Shown piece after piece: positions 27,601 to 39,500 of a stretch of DNA of 64,000 nucleotides (positions within the stretch are counted from its first letter, which is position 1; each line of letters opens with the position of its first letter). The position numbers and the translations under genes are program-made. The notes under the pieces are model-generated. The model saw only the letters and a list, made by a program, of their open reading frames with translations. It did no database searches and was not told the origin of the DNA. Source of the stretch: Nipponacmea schrenckii (Eukaryota; Mollusca; Gastropoda; Lottiidae); NCBI GenBank assembly GCA_030562195.1, contig CM060200.1, forward strand, positions 6,572,001 through 6,636,000, read 5' to 3'.

Positions 27601-28460
27601 TATCCTAGAATTAGAAATTTGGACTCTCTTTGGAGGAAAGGACTACACTTCTGTAAAACATTTTTGATATGAGTTTGGATTTTCTTTCCACCCATGCAGG
27701 ACTAATTTAAGATTTCCCCAAAATACATGTTTATATTTTAGAAGTTAATAGAAATCTTTTATGTGAAATTTTGGGCTGAAAAAAAAAGTATCCAGACAAG
27801 AATCAAATGATAAGTGTGGTCTATATACTGTAAGGCTACAAATTATTGCGAGATAGAAATTAATGCGTTAAATGCGACCTATCTGCGATCGCATTAATTT
27901 GTATCCGCATTTAAGAAGCAATCAATGACGTTAAAAAAACAAAAGATTTTCACACTTGACTATTTAAAGATAAAATCTTGAACATTGTTCATGTCTTCAT
28001 TCATTAAACACTTGTTGACACCTATCGCGGATCACATTAATTTTACTCGCATTTTAGTCTCTATACCCCATGTCTTATTAATTTGTTGATGCATTAATTT
28101 CTAGCCTTACAGTATTAAGGTTTGTTGAGTTTTTGTTGGTGTAGTTAATATTTGTTTAATCTTTTTAGGACTGCTCCTGAGTGTTATCCACCAGATAATA
28201 CAGTTACACGGGCTGCAGATGTCTGGAGTTTTGCTGTTGTTGTTTGGGAAATTTACAGTGCTGGGGCAAACCCTTACTTAAATCCCAGAAAAGAAGGTCA
28301 AGAGCACTTAAATGCAGTGCGCAATGGAGAGAGATTACAAAAAGCTCCTGATTGGCCCGAGTTTATCACAACTTTGATGGATAAATGTTGGAAAAAAGAT
28401 ATAAACGACAGACCATCTTTTGCTGACATTGTAAGAGACTTAAATGAGACTAGTATTTAA
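15609..28460 (+). CDS. JAK: JAK-family kinase (FERM, SH2-like, JH2, JH1); catalytic-loop exon not found
   Basis: Fourteen exons seen: 15609-16649, 16959-17069, 17289-17446, 17876-18162, 18496-18639, 21169-21284, 21764-22018, 22347-22498, 24217-24358, 24717-24900, 25057-25190, 25552-25765, 26405-26538 and 28169-28460. Order: acidic 13-residue repeats, FERM (about 80-430), an SH2-like domain in which VYLIAQ lacks the usual phosphotyrosine arginine, pseudokinase JH2 with YHGNI in place of HRD and KIGHPG in place of DFG, then JH1. JH1 has GKGHYGIV, VAVK and the glutamate helix LFEAEIKTM; its C-lobe has TAPEC, ADVWSF and DRPSF. JAKs bind cytokine-receptor tails and phosphorylate STATs. Exon 13 ends in phase 0 but the last exon needs phase 2, and direct joining meets TGA after three codons, so an exon of 3n+2 bases is missing between 26538 and 28169. 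About 1,120 residues are visible (human JAK2 has 1,132). Confidence 0.88.
15664..15775 (+). repeat. In-frame 39-bp coding repeat in JAK
   Basis: Two and a half copies of a 39-base unit encode QTNDDMIIDPPEN near the JAK N-terminus, ahead of the FERM domain. The third copy is diverged (QTDNDINRPIDIPEN). Frame is kept, and the segment is acidic and likely disordered. Confidence 0.8.
18985..19145. repeat. Interspersed repeat (same family as 11573-11715)
   Basis: Shares 'attctggacac', 'tttgaagg', 'attagcttac' and 'tttctgagact' with the copy in CWC27 intron 9. It directly abuts the 26-bp satellite that follows. Confidence 0.45.
19155..21150. repeat. 2-kb minisatellite, 26-bp unit, in a JAK intron
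   Basis: Roughly 75 units around ATCATGAGATAAAATCATGT + AATAAT, with many variants (GAGACAAAATC, GATAAGATC, ATAGACAAAATC). Blocks containing a degenerate TATCAATAGAC...CCTGAGAC...CTTTTGACATA stretch recur about every 0.53 kb (compare about 19720-19960 with 20250-20500), so there is a higher-order period. The array sits between the exons ending at 18639 and starting at 21169, about 20 bases short of the polypyrimidine/acceptor. Confidence 0.9.
21383..21592 (+). mobile_element. Short pearl-like Helentron relative in a JAK intron
   Basis: Starts in a degenerate (GTCC)n block followed by 'ccacaattg', holds about one core repeat, and ends 'agtgggcgtatc' plus the hairpin TTGC-TA-GGCAA and 'cttgtta'. 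Same end structure as the longer copies. Confidence 0.65.
22507..24130 (+). mobile_element. TA-flanked MITE (copy 1), carrying a nested insertion
   Basis: Both termini read CTGTAAGGCTA from outside, each flanked by TA (22505-22506 and 24131-24132), and the subterminal blocks with repeated 'aaattaatgcg' pair in reverse. Comparison with the 275-base copy at 27838-28112 (opposite orientation) shows copy 1 is interrupted by about 1.17 kb at 22694-23868. The TA duplication suggests a Tc1/mariner-mobilised element, although the terminus is not the usual CAGT type. Confidence 0.85.
22694..23868 (+). mobile_element. Pearl-like Helentron relative nested inside the MITE
   Basis: Begins near 'tatattgtcgtcacc', continues with (GTCC)4, then about seven 161-base core repeats. 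The marker 'gtttttgag' recurs at 22850, 23011 and 23172, exactly 161 apart. It ends 'aagtgggcgtatc', the hairpin TTGCC-A-GGCAA and 'ccacttgt'. Microsatellite, approximately 160-base cores and a 3' hairpin match the pearl/HINE class described from bivalves; they encode no protein and depend on an autonomous Helentron. The empty site is preserved in the other MITE copy. Confidence 0.8.
26639..27438 (-). mobile_element. Pearl-like Helentron relative in the JAK catalytic-domain intron
   Basis: Reverse orientation of the family. On the minus strand the 5' end reads 'ccactacgcccacattataa' with a palindrome, then 'tgtatattgtcat', a (GTCC)n block, about five core repeats, and 'gtgggcgtatccacttgtt'. 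The 3' hairpin of other copies is deleted. Inverted CGCCCAC and GTGGGCG near the two ends fit the subterminal inverted repeats of Helentrons. Confidence 0.75.
27838..28112 (-). mobile_element. TA-flanked MITE (copy 2, uninterrupted)
   Basis: Termini CTGTAAGGCTA and TAGCCTTACAG with TA on both sides (27836-27837, 28113-28114). Its sequence is the reverse complement of copy 1 at 22507-24130 minus the nested Helentron relative, so it gives the empty-site sequence. It ends about 55 bases before the acceptor of the last JAK exon. Confidence 0.88.
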
Positions 28461-30524
28461 AACAGAATTTATTTTAAAACAAGGCTCAGGGTTTGAAAGT
28501 AGAATTGTCGTGCAGTTGAATAACTAAATTTGTTTTTTGTTGTATTAGTTGATCATCATACCTTCAAACCCAGGTCAAGGTCGGTTCAACCCACCAAGAA
28601 CAAGCTCAGCTTTATTACTTGGTCAGAAATATGATCAGAGAAAGTTTTAAAATAAGAATGTATTGTAAAATTATTTGCATATTTACTTAGTCATAAAACA
28701 GGCGCTAAAACAGAAAAACATCATGTTTTACAATATTATTAATCGGTATGATAAAAGTGTCCTTATGTTAAAATAATTCATATTTTACTCATTTTTGAAA
28801 CTTTTCATTGATATTTTTATTAACCAGTATTTCATGTCGTGGACTATTGTCCCTAAAAGAGAATTATGAAAGGAGGTCCTATTTTTTGTTCAAATTTAAC
28901 AACTTACTAATGTTTCTATTCTGTTTCTTCATAACATATCTAGTTATTATTCAAGACTTATCTAGGTATTATTCATGACTTATCTAGGTATTATTCATGA
29001 CTTATCTAGGTATTATTCATGACTTACCTAGGTATTTTTCATAATTCATCTAGGTATTATTCATGACTTATCTAGGTATTATTCATAACTTATCTAGGTA
29101 TCATTCATGACTTATCTAGGTATTACTCATAACTTATCTAGGTATAACATATCTAGGTATTATTCATAACTTATCTAGGTATTATTCATGATCTATCTAG
29201 GTATTATCCATAACACATCTAGGTATAACATATCTAGGTATTATTCATAACATATCTAGGTATTATTTATAACTTATCTAGGTATTATTCATAACATATC
29301 TAGGTGTTTTTTGAAAAAAAACAAAGGTAGTTATTGTCAACACAATGTAAATTGTATTGTTACAATTAATTACTATTGATCCTTAAATATGCAATATCAA
29401 CAGATTTGCACAATTATATTTTGATTTTCTTTGAATTTTTATCGTTTTTAATGTTTGATTGTAATTTGTTATGTTTTGAGATGCTCATGAAATAGTGCTA
29501 CAGTATATAATACACGATCTTTCAAATTTTCTATTTGTTAATCATTAACTTGGTAATTTATTTATTCATGCATTTATTCAGATTTTGAGCAAATGCAAAA
29601 AAATTTTGTTATATGATTTTTATTTTATATAAATAGATAGTTATAGATATGTTTGAATTTATTGTATAGAAGTGAATAGTTAATATTTTAATGTAAGCAT
29701 ATCATCAATTTTATTAAGAAGTGGGCGGAGGGACAAAGCAATGTGATTTGGAAAGATTACCCAAGTTAATTGTGGGTAAGGTTTAAAGGGGCAGTATGGT
29801 GAAATTATTTCAAAAGTCACATGATTGGGAAATACTTATTGAATATAATTGTTTTGCTCTTAATAGAAAATTTAGCTAAATAAATGCTGATTGGATGGAA
29901 ATGTGAGCTTGGTGCCAAGAAGATTTAAAGGGGCTGTATGCGAAAAATATTTCTAAATTATACACTTTACATCTATGATATGTTTCATCAAACTGAGTTT
30001 TATTATTCCCATTATATTCTTAACCCATTACTACATCAATTTCCAAATTTGATTAAATCATATTGGAATCTGACTATAATTGCTGCTGTGATTTTATTTT
30101 TTATACCAGTTTATCTTTTTCACCTGCCATTTTTCTTAGCTTACTTGTACTGATAATAATGTTTTCAGTATATTTTATGCATTGTAGCCTATAAGCTTAT
30201 ATATAAATAAAATAACTTCAAAAAGTATACTATTATTTTATATCGCCATAGTAAAACATATAGGACTATCTTTGTATGACAGCAATGGACTTGATTCCTG
30301 CTGAACACTGCCGACTTTCAAAGTGGGAAATTACTGAGACAACAGCATTGTTGCCAATAAAGCAGATTGTTTGAATGTCTACAATATAATTGATTCCAGA
30401 CTCCTCGGCCATATTTAGCGACGATAGGGCATTTCATATACACCACAATTCGTATTTTCAACCAATCATAGAGATAGTTAAAAGAGAGTCTGCTTAACTG
30501 CGGGACAGTCTAAAGAAATTCAGT
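28461..30524. other. Intergenic between JAK and EPS15
   Basis: JAK 3' UTR and the EPS15 upstream region. Apart from the 22-bp minisatellite at about 28940-29306 there is no recognised feature. Two short AT-rich stretches around 29780 and 29920 share 'tttaaaggggc', suggesting small interspersed repeats. The 71-codon frame at 29938 looks fortuitous. Confidence 0.35.
28940..29306. repeat. 22-bp minisatellite downstream of JAK
   Basis: About 16 copies of a unit close to TATCTAGGTATTATTCATGA + CT. Two short units (CTAGGTATAACA) interrupt the regular spacing. It lies about 480 bases after the JAK stop codon, so it may be transcribed in the 3' UTR. Confidence 0.9.
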
Positions 30525-33500
30525 ATGGCGGCTTTTCCACCGCTTGCAAGTGTAAGTGATACTAATCTTTAAATTATTGAGCATGTAACTTGTAGAAAAT
30601 GTTTTGATATGTACATTTTAGGTATCACTTGTCCGCGTTTTGAAATAAAACTAATAACATCTTCCGAGTGGACCTAAGAGTTCAGTTACGTTTAGAAAGG
30701 GGTGTGTCACGACTGACGTTTATATTATTTACAATTAGGCTATATTTAACATACCGGTAATAATAATTAGATCTAATAGACCCTTATGATAGATTAATAC
30801 GAATTAAGATAGTCCTTGGATGCATTAGCCTACTCTTACTTTTATCAACACAAACAATTGTGGGTCAGACCTATTGGTCGATTCAGTTGAATATTTATGG
30901 TCACATTAACATATTAAATATTTGTTTATATTATTAGCCTAGTTTGTTTTAATCCGAGATCTCAGTGCTAAAATAGAACAGTCAATTTCTATGTTTTTTT
31001 TTATTATTTCTGACGATTCTATAGTTCGATATTCTTGCTCTTTCATTTCAATCAAAACGTTTTTTTACTCCAGGACACGTCATATGCTCAATGTTTTCAT
31101 CAGGTTAAATATAGAATTAAGCTGTCATGCTTAAGTGCACAACTGTTTCCAATGAAAACGAAAGGATCTTTGACTATGGAATCGTAAGAAAATAATGAAC
31201 AAAAAATTCTATACATTGACTCTTCTATTGCACTTAGTTCGGAGAAAAGTAGTTATCGACTATTTAGAGTATATTATATTTATCATCACTGTGCGTTTTT
31301 AAACACAACTCATATATATATCAAACACTACTCAGTAGAGTGAACTGTTTTTAAACACAACTCATCACTTAAACATATTAGTGTGTAGATTTTGAACAAT
31401 TTAACCTTCAGATCAGCCCTATTCCATTGAAAATTCCATAGAAGATCCAAAATTATTTTCTACCCATTGTGTGGAAATTCCACCCTCTCCTCTATTATAG
31501 TTCCATTATTAAATAAAATAAAATTCAGAAGACGCACAAGGTAACCGCTTCTCTTCCTTTTGTTAGACATTGCATATTGTATGAAAATGGAAAGGTTGTT
31601 GGTAGACAGAAAACTTCTTATGATTACCTCAAAATAAGTAGTGGTATTAGTTTTCTTTTTGACCAAAATGCCTAGATGTTAAAGATGGGTTTTCTCATTT
31701 TCATATATATACATATTAATACTATAATTGGACCGGTAATACTTATATCAATAGAAAGTAGAGGTGTTCTAATGACTGGGAAAAATACCAGATGGTCCCA
31801 CAAGTCCTTAATTAACTCGTAAAGAGGCTAATTATGACGGCATAGGTATGTACGTCAAGTCTCAAATGTCGTTGATCTTTTTTTTTATCATCCAGTTTGT
31901 CAATTCGGTACATAAATCATGACGTAACCGGACGCTGTTGTTATTGTCCACATTTCTTGATATTTTCCACAAAGACAATGGCATTTTGGTATTCCATTTA
32001 TTATCTCTAGCAAAAGGCAATAAAATGTTTAAATAGCATGTTGTAAAAACAGTTTGAATTAATCTTAATAAGTTTTAACTCACTAATAATAAAATACAAA
32101 ATCAATTTTTAGACGCCTTCATTCATATGACGTCATTTGGCCACGTGAACAAACACGTCTAAATTTAGCGTTTCAAAGCAGATCAGAGTCAAATGGATTC
32201 CACAAGCATTTCTACGTCCACATAGGTCTTTTGAACTTGAGAATAAATGGATTATTCATTAGAAACCCCAATTTGTAAGCTTACTTTGGCTCTAATTAAT
32301 GAGGCAACCCATCTTTAAATTGTGAAATTGTAATAGTTTATTGAAATACTCTTTGTTCTTGTCATTTCATATAAGCATGTCATTTATTACAGATTGCAGG
32401 CAGCCATGCTGGAATATATGAAGCTTACTTCCTCCAGGTTAGTTATTCATTTTTGACTTCCCTCAATTCTCACTTGAGTACCGTCCACCATTCAAGATTA
32501 TCTGGGATGGTCTGACTTTAAATTTAGTCCATGGAACAATAAACCATGTATGACTGTGATTGTACAGGATCTCTTGACAGTTGAAATTTGCAATCACTAT
32601 TTTTAATTGAGATTTTATCCTAATTGCATAATACTTGATTGATTAATTAATTATCTTTATATATTGATTACAAATTTAATTAAAGTATGTTCACATAGAC
32701 AAATTATTTTACTTTTTACTGTCACAACTTTGTAAATTGATTCACTTCTCATATTTTAGGCTGACCCGAAGGGCACTGGTAGTGTTGGAGCTTTTGATGC
32801 TGCCAAATTCATGAAAAAATCTGGTTTGAATGATACAGTTTTGTCAAAGGTAAAAAGTAGTATATTTCTAATATAATAATAGATTTGTTCACCTTGTTAA
32901 AATTGCATTCAATACATTGTTGTTTTTAGAATTTCACATTGTGCAATCTTAATAAAACTGATTTTTCAGGTTTTGTTATAAGATATCTGTTATTTTTTTT
33001 ACTATATTAATAATTGAATTTTTACTCATACCCCATTATTACTGATTTATTTATTTCTGATATATTTCTTCAATAAATATATTGTTATTGTAGATTTGGG
33101 ACTTGTCTGATCCTACAGGAAAAGGATATCTTGAAAAAATTGGCTTTTTTGTTGGACTAAAATACATAGCATTAGCTCAGAATGGTCATGAATTAACACC
33201 TGCTGGTTTGACTGTTGAAACACCAGCACCTAGTTTGGTAATATATATTATTATTATCTTTAGATAATCATTCATGTTCCCCTTTGATATTCAAAATTCA
33301 AAGATTCTGAGGATGTTTTGTAATCCTATACAGTAAGTTTTTTTATTAAAAATAGCTATCAGACTTGTAAACAATTAGTCTGTTAAGATTTTTAATGAAA
33401 AATATTTTTTTAGGGTCCTGTTGAACCAGTAGTACCTCAAGCATCAACAACAGAACAGTGGGATATCAAGGTTTGTAATATCAATTTTATTGTTAACACT

Positions 33501-36500
33501 CAAGAAACCAATGGAATTAAAGAAAGATTTGGGTTGACCATTTATCATTTGTGTAATAATTTAAAATTCAGAGGTCAATTCAGTCACGGAAAAAAGTCTT
33601 TTTTGCCAAAATAAGTTGGGCTTTGATTAAATTGAAGAAGTGAAATAACAGTAACTACTGTAGGCATATTTTTTGAGAAGGCTTTTCTAAGAATCTGATA
33701 TTTGAAGGTGCTTTAATCAATACATGTCTAATAATACATGATTAAGGTCTTTGATACTTCAAAAATAACCCTGAACAGAATTTATTTGGGTACTAAGATT
33801 TATTTCATATATATGGAGTTTAGGAAATTTTCCAGTAGATATCTTATTGGATATTTAGTTCTGTCTTTCTACTGCTAAAGGCAATCTTAACCTCCATTCC
33901 TCTAAATAATTACTATAAGTTGTATTTGTAGCCAGCTGAGAAGATGAATTATGATAAAGTATTTGATAATTTACAACCAGTTAATGGATTATTATCTGGT
34001 GATAAAGTCAAACCTGTAAGTTTTACATTGTAATACTAAACACTCTTGAGTCAGGAATCTCCATTTCTTTTAACTTTTAGTCCCCCTCTCCTTTCAGAAT
34101 TATTAATTAAATTCAAGCCATTTGATCAATATAAATCATCATTCTAATTAATATTGGACCTATCTTTTCTTCCATTTATTGTTTTTTTTTTATTTAGCCA
34201 ATTTCAGTTAGGGTCTAATAACATGGCTGTTAAACGTTCATCAAATTTTAACTTTTGACCTAATCTATTTTAACCAATCAAATTTCTGCCCTCTCCAACA
34301 CTGGTATTTTGTTACAAGAACAAAAGGTGTATTTAGTGTCTTATGCTTCTCTGAATACTCCTTATTCACATCAACATTTGAGGTCAAAAAGTTGATTAGA
34401 CAAATGATTGCTGGACCCTAACAGAAGTGGCTAAATTTACAATTAAAGAATGATGAATGATATTATCAAATTCAATGGTTTTGATTAATTTTCCAACTAT
34501 GTGCAATGGTAACATATTTTTTTTAATTTTAATCCATAAGGTGTTATTGAATTCCAAATTACCGACAGAACTACTGGGTAAAATTTGGGATTTAAGTGAT
34601 TGTGATAAAGATGGTTATCTTGATAGAGATGAATTTGCTGTGGTAGGTATTAGTATCAATATTATTTTTTTGCATATCATCATTGACACAGTCATTTGGT
34701 TGGATATTAACTTTAACCCTGTATGTTACAGTCTGTGTATGTCAAATGTATTTCGATAATTGGAAACCGTGATTAGTTTGTGGGGTTCTATAGCACAGTC
34801 AGTTCTTCACATGACATTATTTGCTTAGTTACGTTGCGAAAAGTGCGACTGTGGGTTCTGACATTGATTGTGTGAAATCTTCATATTTCCAGTCAATTCA
34901 GCTGTAACTGGCTACAGATGATCTTGGATAGATCAATGTCAAGAGGTTCGATAAAGGAAAAACTGCTAGCAAGGATCCTTTATTGTGAACCTTATTTGTT
35001 ATCCTTGTAAAATATAGTCGTTTCTTTTCTTTCTAATTTCCTTCCTAGATTTATGCTAGATTGTCATTGCTCAAGCATGACATATTTTAGATAATGAGAT
35101 TCACATCCATTCACTGACTAAATACTGAGTGCCAATATAGAAGAATTATGAATTATTTTGACAGTGATCTAAGCTTGGTTTTGCACATGTTTATGATGTT
35201 TATAATATCAAGGTTATGTCAGGAATTAAAAGGTACAATTGTTCTGTTATTATAGGCTATGAGTTTAGTGTATAGAGCTCGTGAAAACAAAACCCTACCA
35301 GGCACTCTACCTAATACTATGATACCACCATCAAAACGTAATAAAGGTAGTCAGTTAGCTGGAGCAGTACCTGTTTTACCAGGAGGGATTCCTTCATCAG
35401 CTAGTCCTGTACCATCAGTTCCTGTATGTATTAACCTTTATTCCACTTTATTCCATGCTGCTGCCATGTGTTTCTGAAATATTTCTCAACAGGACATCTT
35501 GTTTGGAGGGGAAAGAGGTGGTAGGGTTGGGGGTTGGTGGATCTTCGATCTTAGAACTAAACTCATAACTAAAAGAAAAGCAAATCTCAAAGCTAAGTGA
35601 CAGGTCTGCTGCTTTTGTTTTTTCAAGGGATACTGTGTCTTAGTATGGACATAAAATTTTAGTTCTCAAGAATGGTCATTGTGAGTATAATATTCATCAG
35701 TGAACCTACCTGGTGTCATTTATCTTTATGAATAATTACTAAGTTTTTGGATACTAATTTTTTCTATGTTATTTAAGGCAGCAGGTATATTTACTGATTT
35801 ATATAATATGCTCTTATTGTCCAAGTTTAAAATTTTTAATTTTGTGTTCAATTTAAGACAGAGTATCCCTTCAATCAAAGAAAATTGATGTTGAAACAGT
35901 TACCTAGCTAGATTTGCTGAAAAATTTCTGTTTCTGAGACTTTGGTGAAACAATTGGCAAAACCGTTCCTTTAAGGTAGACAAGAAAAGTAATGGAATAT
36001 ATACTTTGTAAGAAGGTGAAAATATGAAGAAAGAATTAATCTCACATTAATGAATTATATTTTGATATTTGTGTTTTTAGGCAGCTACCAAACCATGGGT
36101 TGTTTCAGCAGCAGAAAAATTGAATTATGATGTCTTGTTTAAAAGGCTTGATACAGATTTTGATGGTTTAGTATCTGGTGCAGAAATAAGGGATACTTTT
36201 GTACAGACTGGTTTAAATAATACAGTGCTAGCTCATATATGGTATGGAAATTGTTTTCATTGTCAACCTATAGGACCACCTCAGTTTCAAAGACACTGAT
36301 CAGTGTTATCACTAGTTTTCAGAATAGATGGTTTTAAAAGGCGGCAAACCGGAGTGAGTCAGGGAAACAAGTGTACTTAACGATGAAATAGCCTGCAGAG
36401 AATGTACTGGGAGCCGCGGTGGCTCAGTGGGTTAGACGCTTGCTCGCTAACCTGAAGGTCCAGGGTTCAATCCCAGCAAAGGTCGAGATGAACTTTCGGA

Positions 36501-39500
36501 TTTTTCAGCCCGGTTTCCCCTTGTCAGTGATGCAGGTCGGAGGGACTGACATGGAAAAAGCGTCTAGTCGTTCGGATGGGACAATAAACCGAGGCCCCGT
36601 GTGCTACAGGCTGTGCATGTTAAAGATCCCTCGACAGTTGGAAATCGCAAAAAGAGTAGGCTAATGCCGCTGTCCTGGCAAAAATTTCCCTCATTGCACA
36701 CTGCATGGCGTTGCCCCGTCTTCATTAGCCCATAAGGTGCAGAAGAGTAGGATGTAAAACTCCATTCATTTCATTTCATTTTGCAGAGAATGTACAATAA
36801 TAGCAAAGCGATTTTCACTGACTGCCTGCTTTTAATGACATCACTGCTGATAATAATAGATTCACATAGAGAAAGCGCTTTATGTAACTGCTTTCGTGGC
36901 CTTATAAAATTCCTTGAATATATCAAAGTTCGAAAGTGCTGACCCTTTGAAGATATTTTTTTTAAAAAAAACAAGTGAATGACATTACAATCAAAGATTT
37001 CATCTGACTGTTCTACAGAATTATGACAATTTTCACCTTTCACCGAAAGTCTACAAAACCACGCTCATTCCAAGTGCACTAAGACAAAAATCAGATATGA
37101 ACATTTCCGAGATTTTATCAGACTAACATACAATACTATTTTTTTGAATAGGAGTTTATGTGATATGGGAGGTGTGGGAAAGCTGAATTCTGAACAGTTT
37201 GCTTTAGCTATGTTTTTAGTACAACAGAAATTAAAGGGTATTGAACCCCCTAATCAGTTAACTCCAGAAATGATACCCCCATCTGCTAGATCTACAGGTA
37301 CAGCTGATCCTGCTGCTTTCGGTGTCAAAGTAAGTACAATTTGGCTTGTATTTCACAATTTGACAATTTATCTGTAACTTCTTTCAATGGCATTTAGTAA
37401 CCAGGTAATAATTAACTCAACACAATTATATGGATAACAAATAACTTGCAAGGTTTCGACGAAGGTACTTCCGCCCGCAATATCATTGCTTGATAAAGAC
37501 GGAAGTACCTTTGTCGAAACGTTGCAAGTTATTTATTAAAGTAATTGTTATCCATATAATTGTGTTGAGTTAATTATCTGTAACTATATATTCTTGGTAT
37601 GTAGATGTACAATTTTTATAACATATATAACACAAAAGAGAAAGAGAATAATTAAACAAAAACGAGTAAATAGTTAAACAGGAAGAGAAATATTCAAATT
37701 TCAAATAATGTATTATTGGTAAGTTTTTCTATTCTTTTTGCAACAAACACACCCACAAATTAAAATGACACACAAGCATGTAGTGGCCATTCCAATTAAT
37801 GATATATACTCATTATACTTAAAATTTATTGGTTCATGTACTACTACTTTAAATGTTGCTACATGACGTTGCTGCAAAAAACACCTGTAAAATATAAAAA
37901 TATTACAAAAAATTGTTTTGTCTTTTTAAAATACTGGTAGTTGGCAATTGAGCATTAAAGGGACTGTTAGGAGGTTTTCTTAAATTGTATGTGTTTGGGA
38001 CACTGATAGTTTTGATCTATATATCAATAGCATCAAGAAACAATTACTTTTAGTGGAATATATGTAGGTACAATATATAAATAATCTCATCAATAGATGG
38101 ATACTTTCAAAGAAGTATAAAATTTTAAGAGAAGATGTTTAAATTGAAAGATAAAGAGTTGTGGAGAGGATGTGTCAATATTGAGGATAAAGTGATACTT
38201 ACAGAAGATGTGGTTTCAAGATTGAAGATAAAGTAGATGAAGTTATACTTACAGAAGATGTGGTTTTAAGATTGAAGATAAGTTATACTTACAGAAGATG
38301 TGTCAATATTGAGGATAAAGTTATACTTAACAGAAGATGTGTCAAGATTGAAGATAAAGTTATACTTACAGAAGATGTGGTATTCAAATTGAAGATAAAG
38401 AAATACTTACAGAAGATGTGGTATTCAAATTGAAGATAAAGTTATACTTACAGAAGATGTGGTATTCAAATTGAAGATAAAGAAATACTTACAGAAGATG
38501 TGGTATTCAAATTGAAGATAGAGTTATTCTTACAGAAGATGTGGTATTCAAATTGAAGATAAAAGTTATACTTAAAGAAGATGTGGTTTCAAGATTGAAG
38601 ATAAAGTAGATGAAGTTATACTTACAGAAGATGTGGTTTTAAGATTGAAGATAAGTTATACTTACAGAAGATGTGTCAAGATTGAAGATAAATAAATACT
38701 TACAGAAGATGTGGTATTCAAATTGAAGATAAAGTTATACTTACAGAAGATGTGGTTATACTTACAGAAGATGTGGTTATACTTACAGAAGATGTGGTAT
38801 TCAAATTGAAGATAAAGTTATACTTACAGAAGATGTGTCAAGATTGAAGATAAATATATACTTACAGAAGATGTGGTATTCAAATTGAAGATAAAGTGAT
38901 ATTTACAAAGATGTGGTATCAAGATTGAAGATAAGTTATACTTACAGAAGATGTGGTGTTCAAATTGAAGATAAAGATATACTTACAGAAGATGTGGTAT
39001 TCAAATTGAAGATAAAGTTATATTCTTACAGAAGATGTGGTATTCAAATTGAAGATAAAGTTATACTTACAGAAGATGTGGTTTTAAGATTGAAGATAAG
39101 TTATACATACAGAAGATGTGGTTTCAAGATTGAAGATACAGAAGATGTGTCAAGATTGAAGATAAAGTTATACTTACAGAAGATTTGGTTTGAGATTGAA
39201 GATAAAGTTTTACTTACAGAAGATGTGGTATTCAAATTGAAGATAAAGTTTTACTTAAAGATAAAATGTGGTGTTAAAATTGAAGATATACCGGTAGTTA
39301 TACTTACATATAAGATGTGGTATCGGACTTGAAGAGCTGTTTAATATGTAGTTGATTAGATTTATCTATAAATACTCTATTTCTGGTAATTCTTCTAATA
39401 GTCAATGGGTTGATAACCATTTTCAATCTTTTCCATATTGTTAAAGTTTTCTCCTCACTCCTACAAATATCATACTGTTGTCTTAATTTTTTTTTCTCCA

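Noticed and set aside
31460..31666. 68-codon minus-strand frame in EPS15 intron 1
   Set aside because: No signal, domain or splice context; consistent with chance in AT-rich DNA.
34683..34770. Possible further SINE fragment in EPS15 intron 7
   Set aside because: Similarity ('tgttacagtctgtgtatgt', 'attggaaaccg') is too weak by eye to call.
36409..36485. tRNA gene on the plus strand
   Set aside because: It is the head of a SINE with target duplication and tail, not a free tRNA.
38913..39332. 139-codon repetitive plus-strand frame
   Set aside because: Runs through the 41-bp minisatellite; the open frame comes from repeated AT-rich units, and the minus-strand exon end explains the sequence better.
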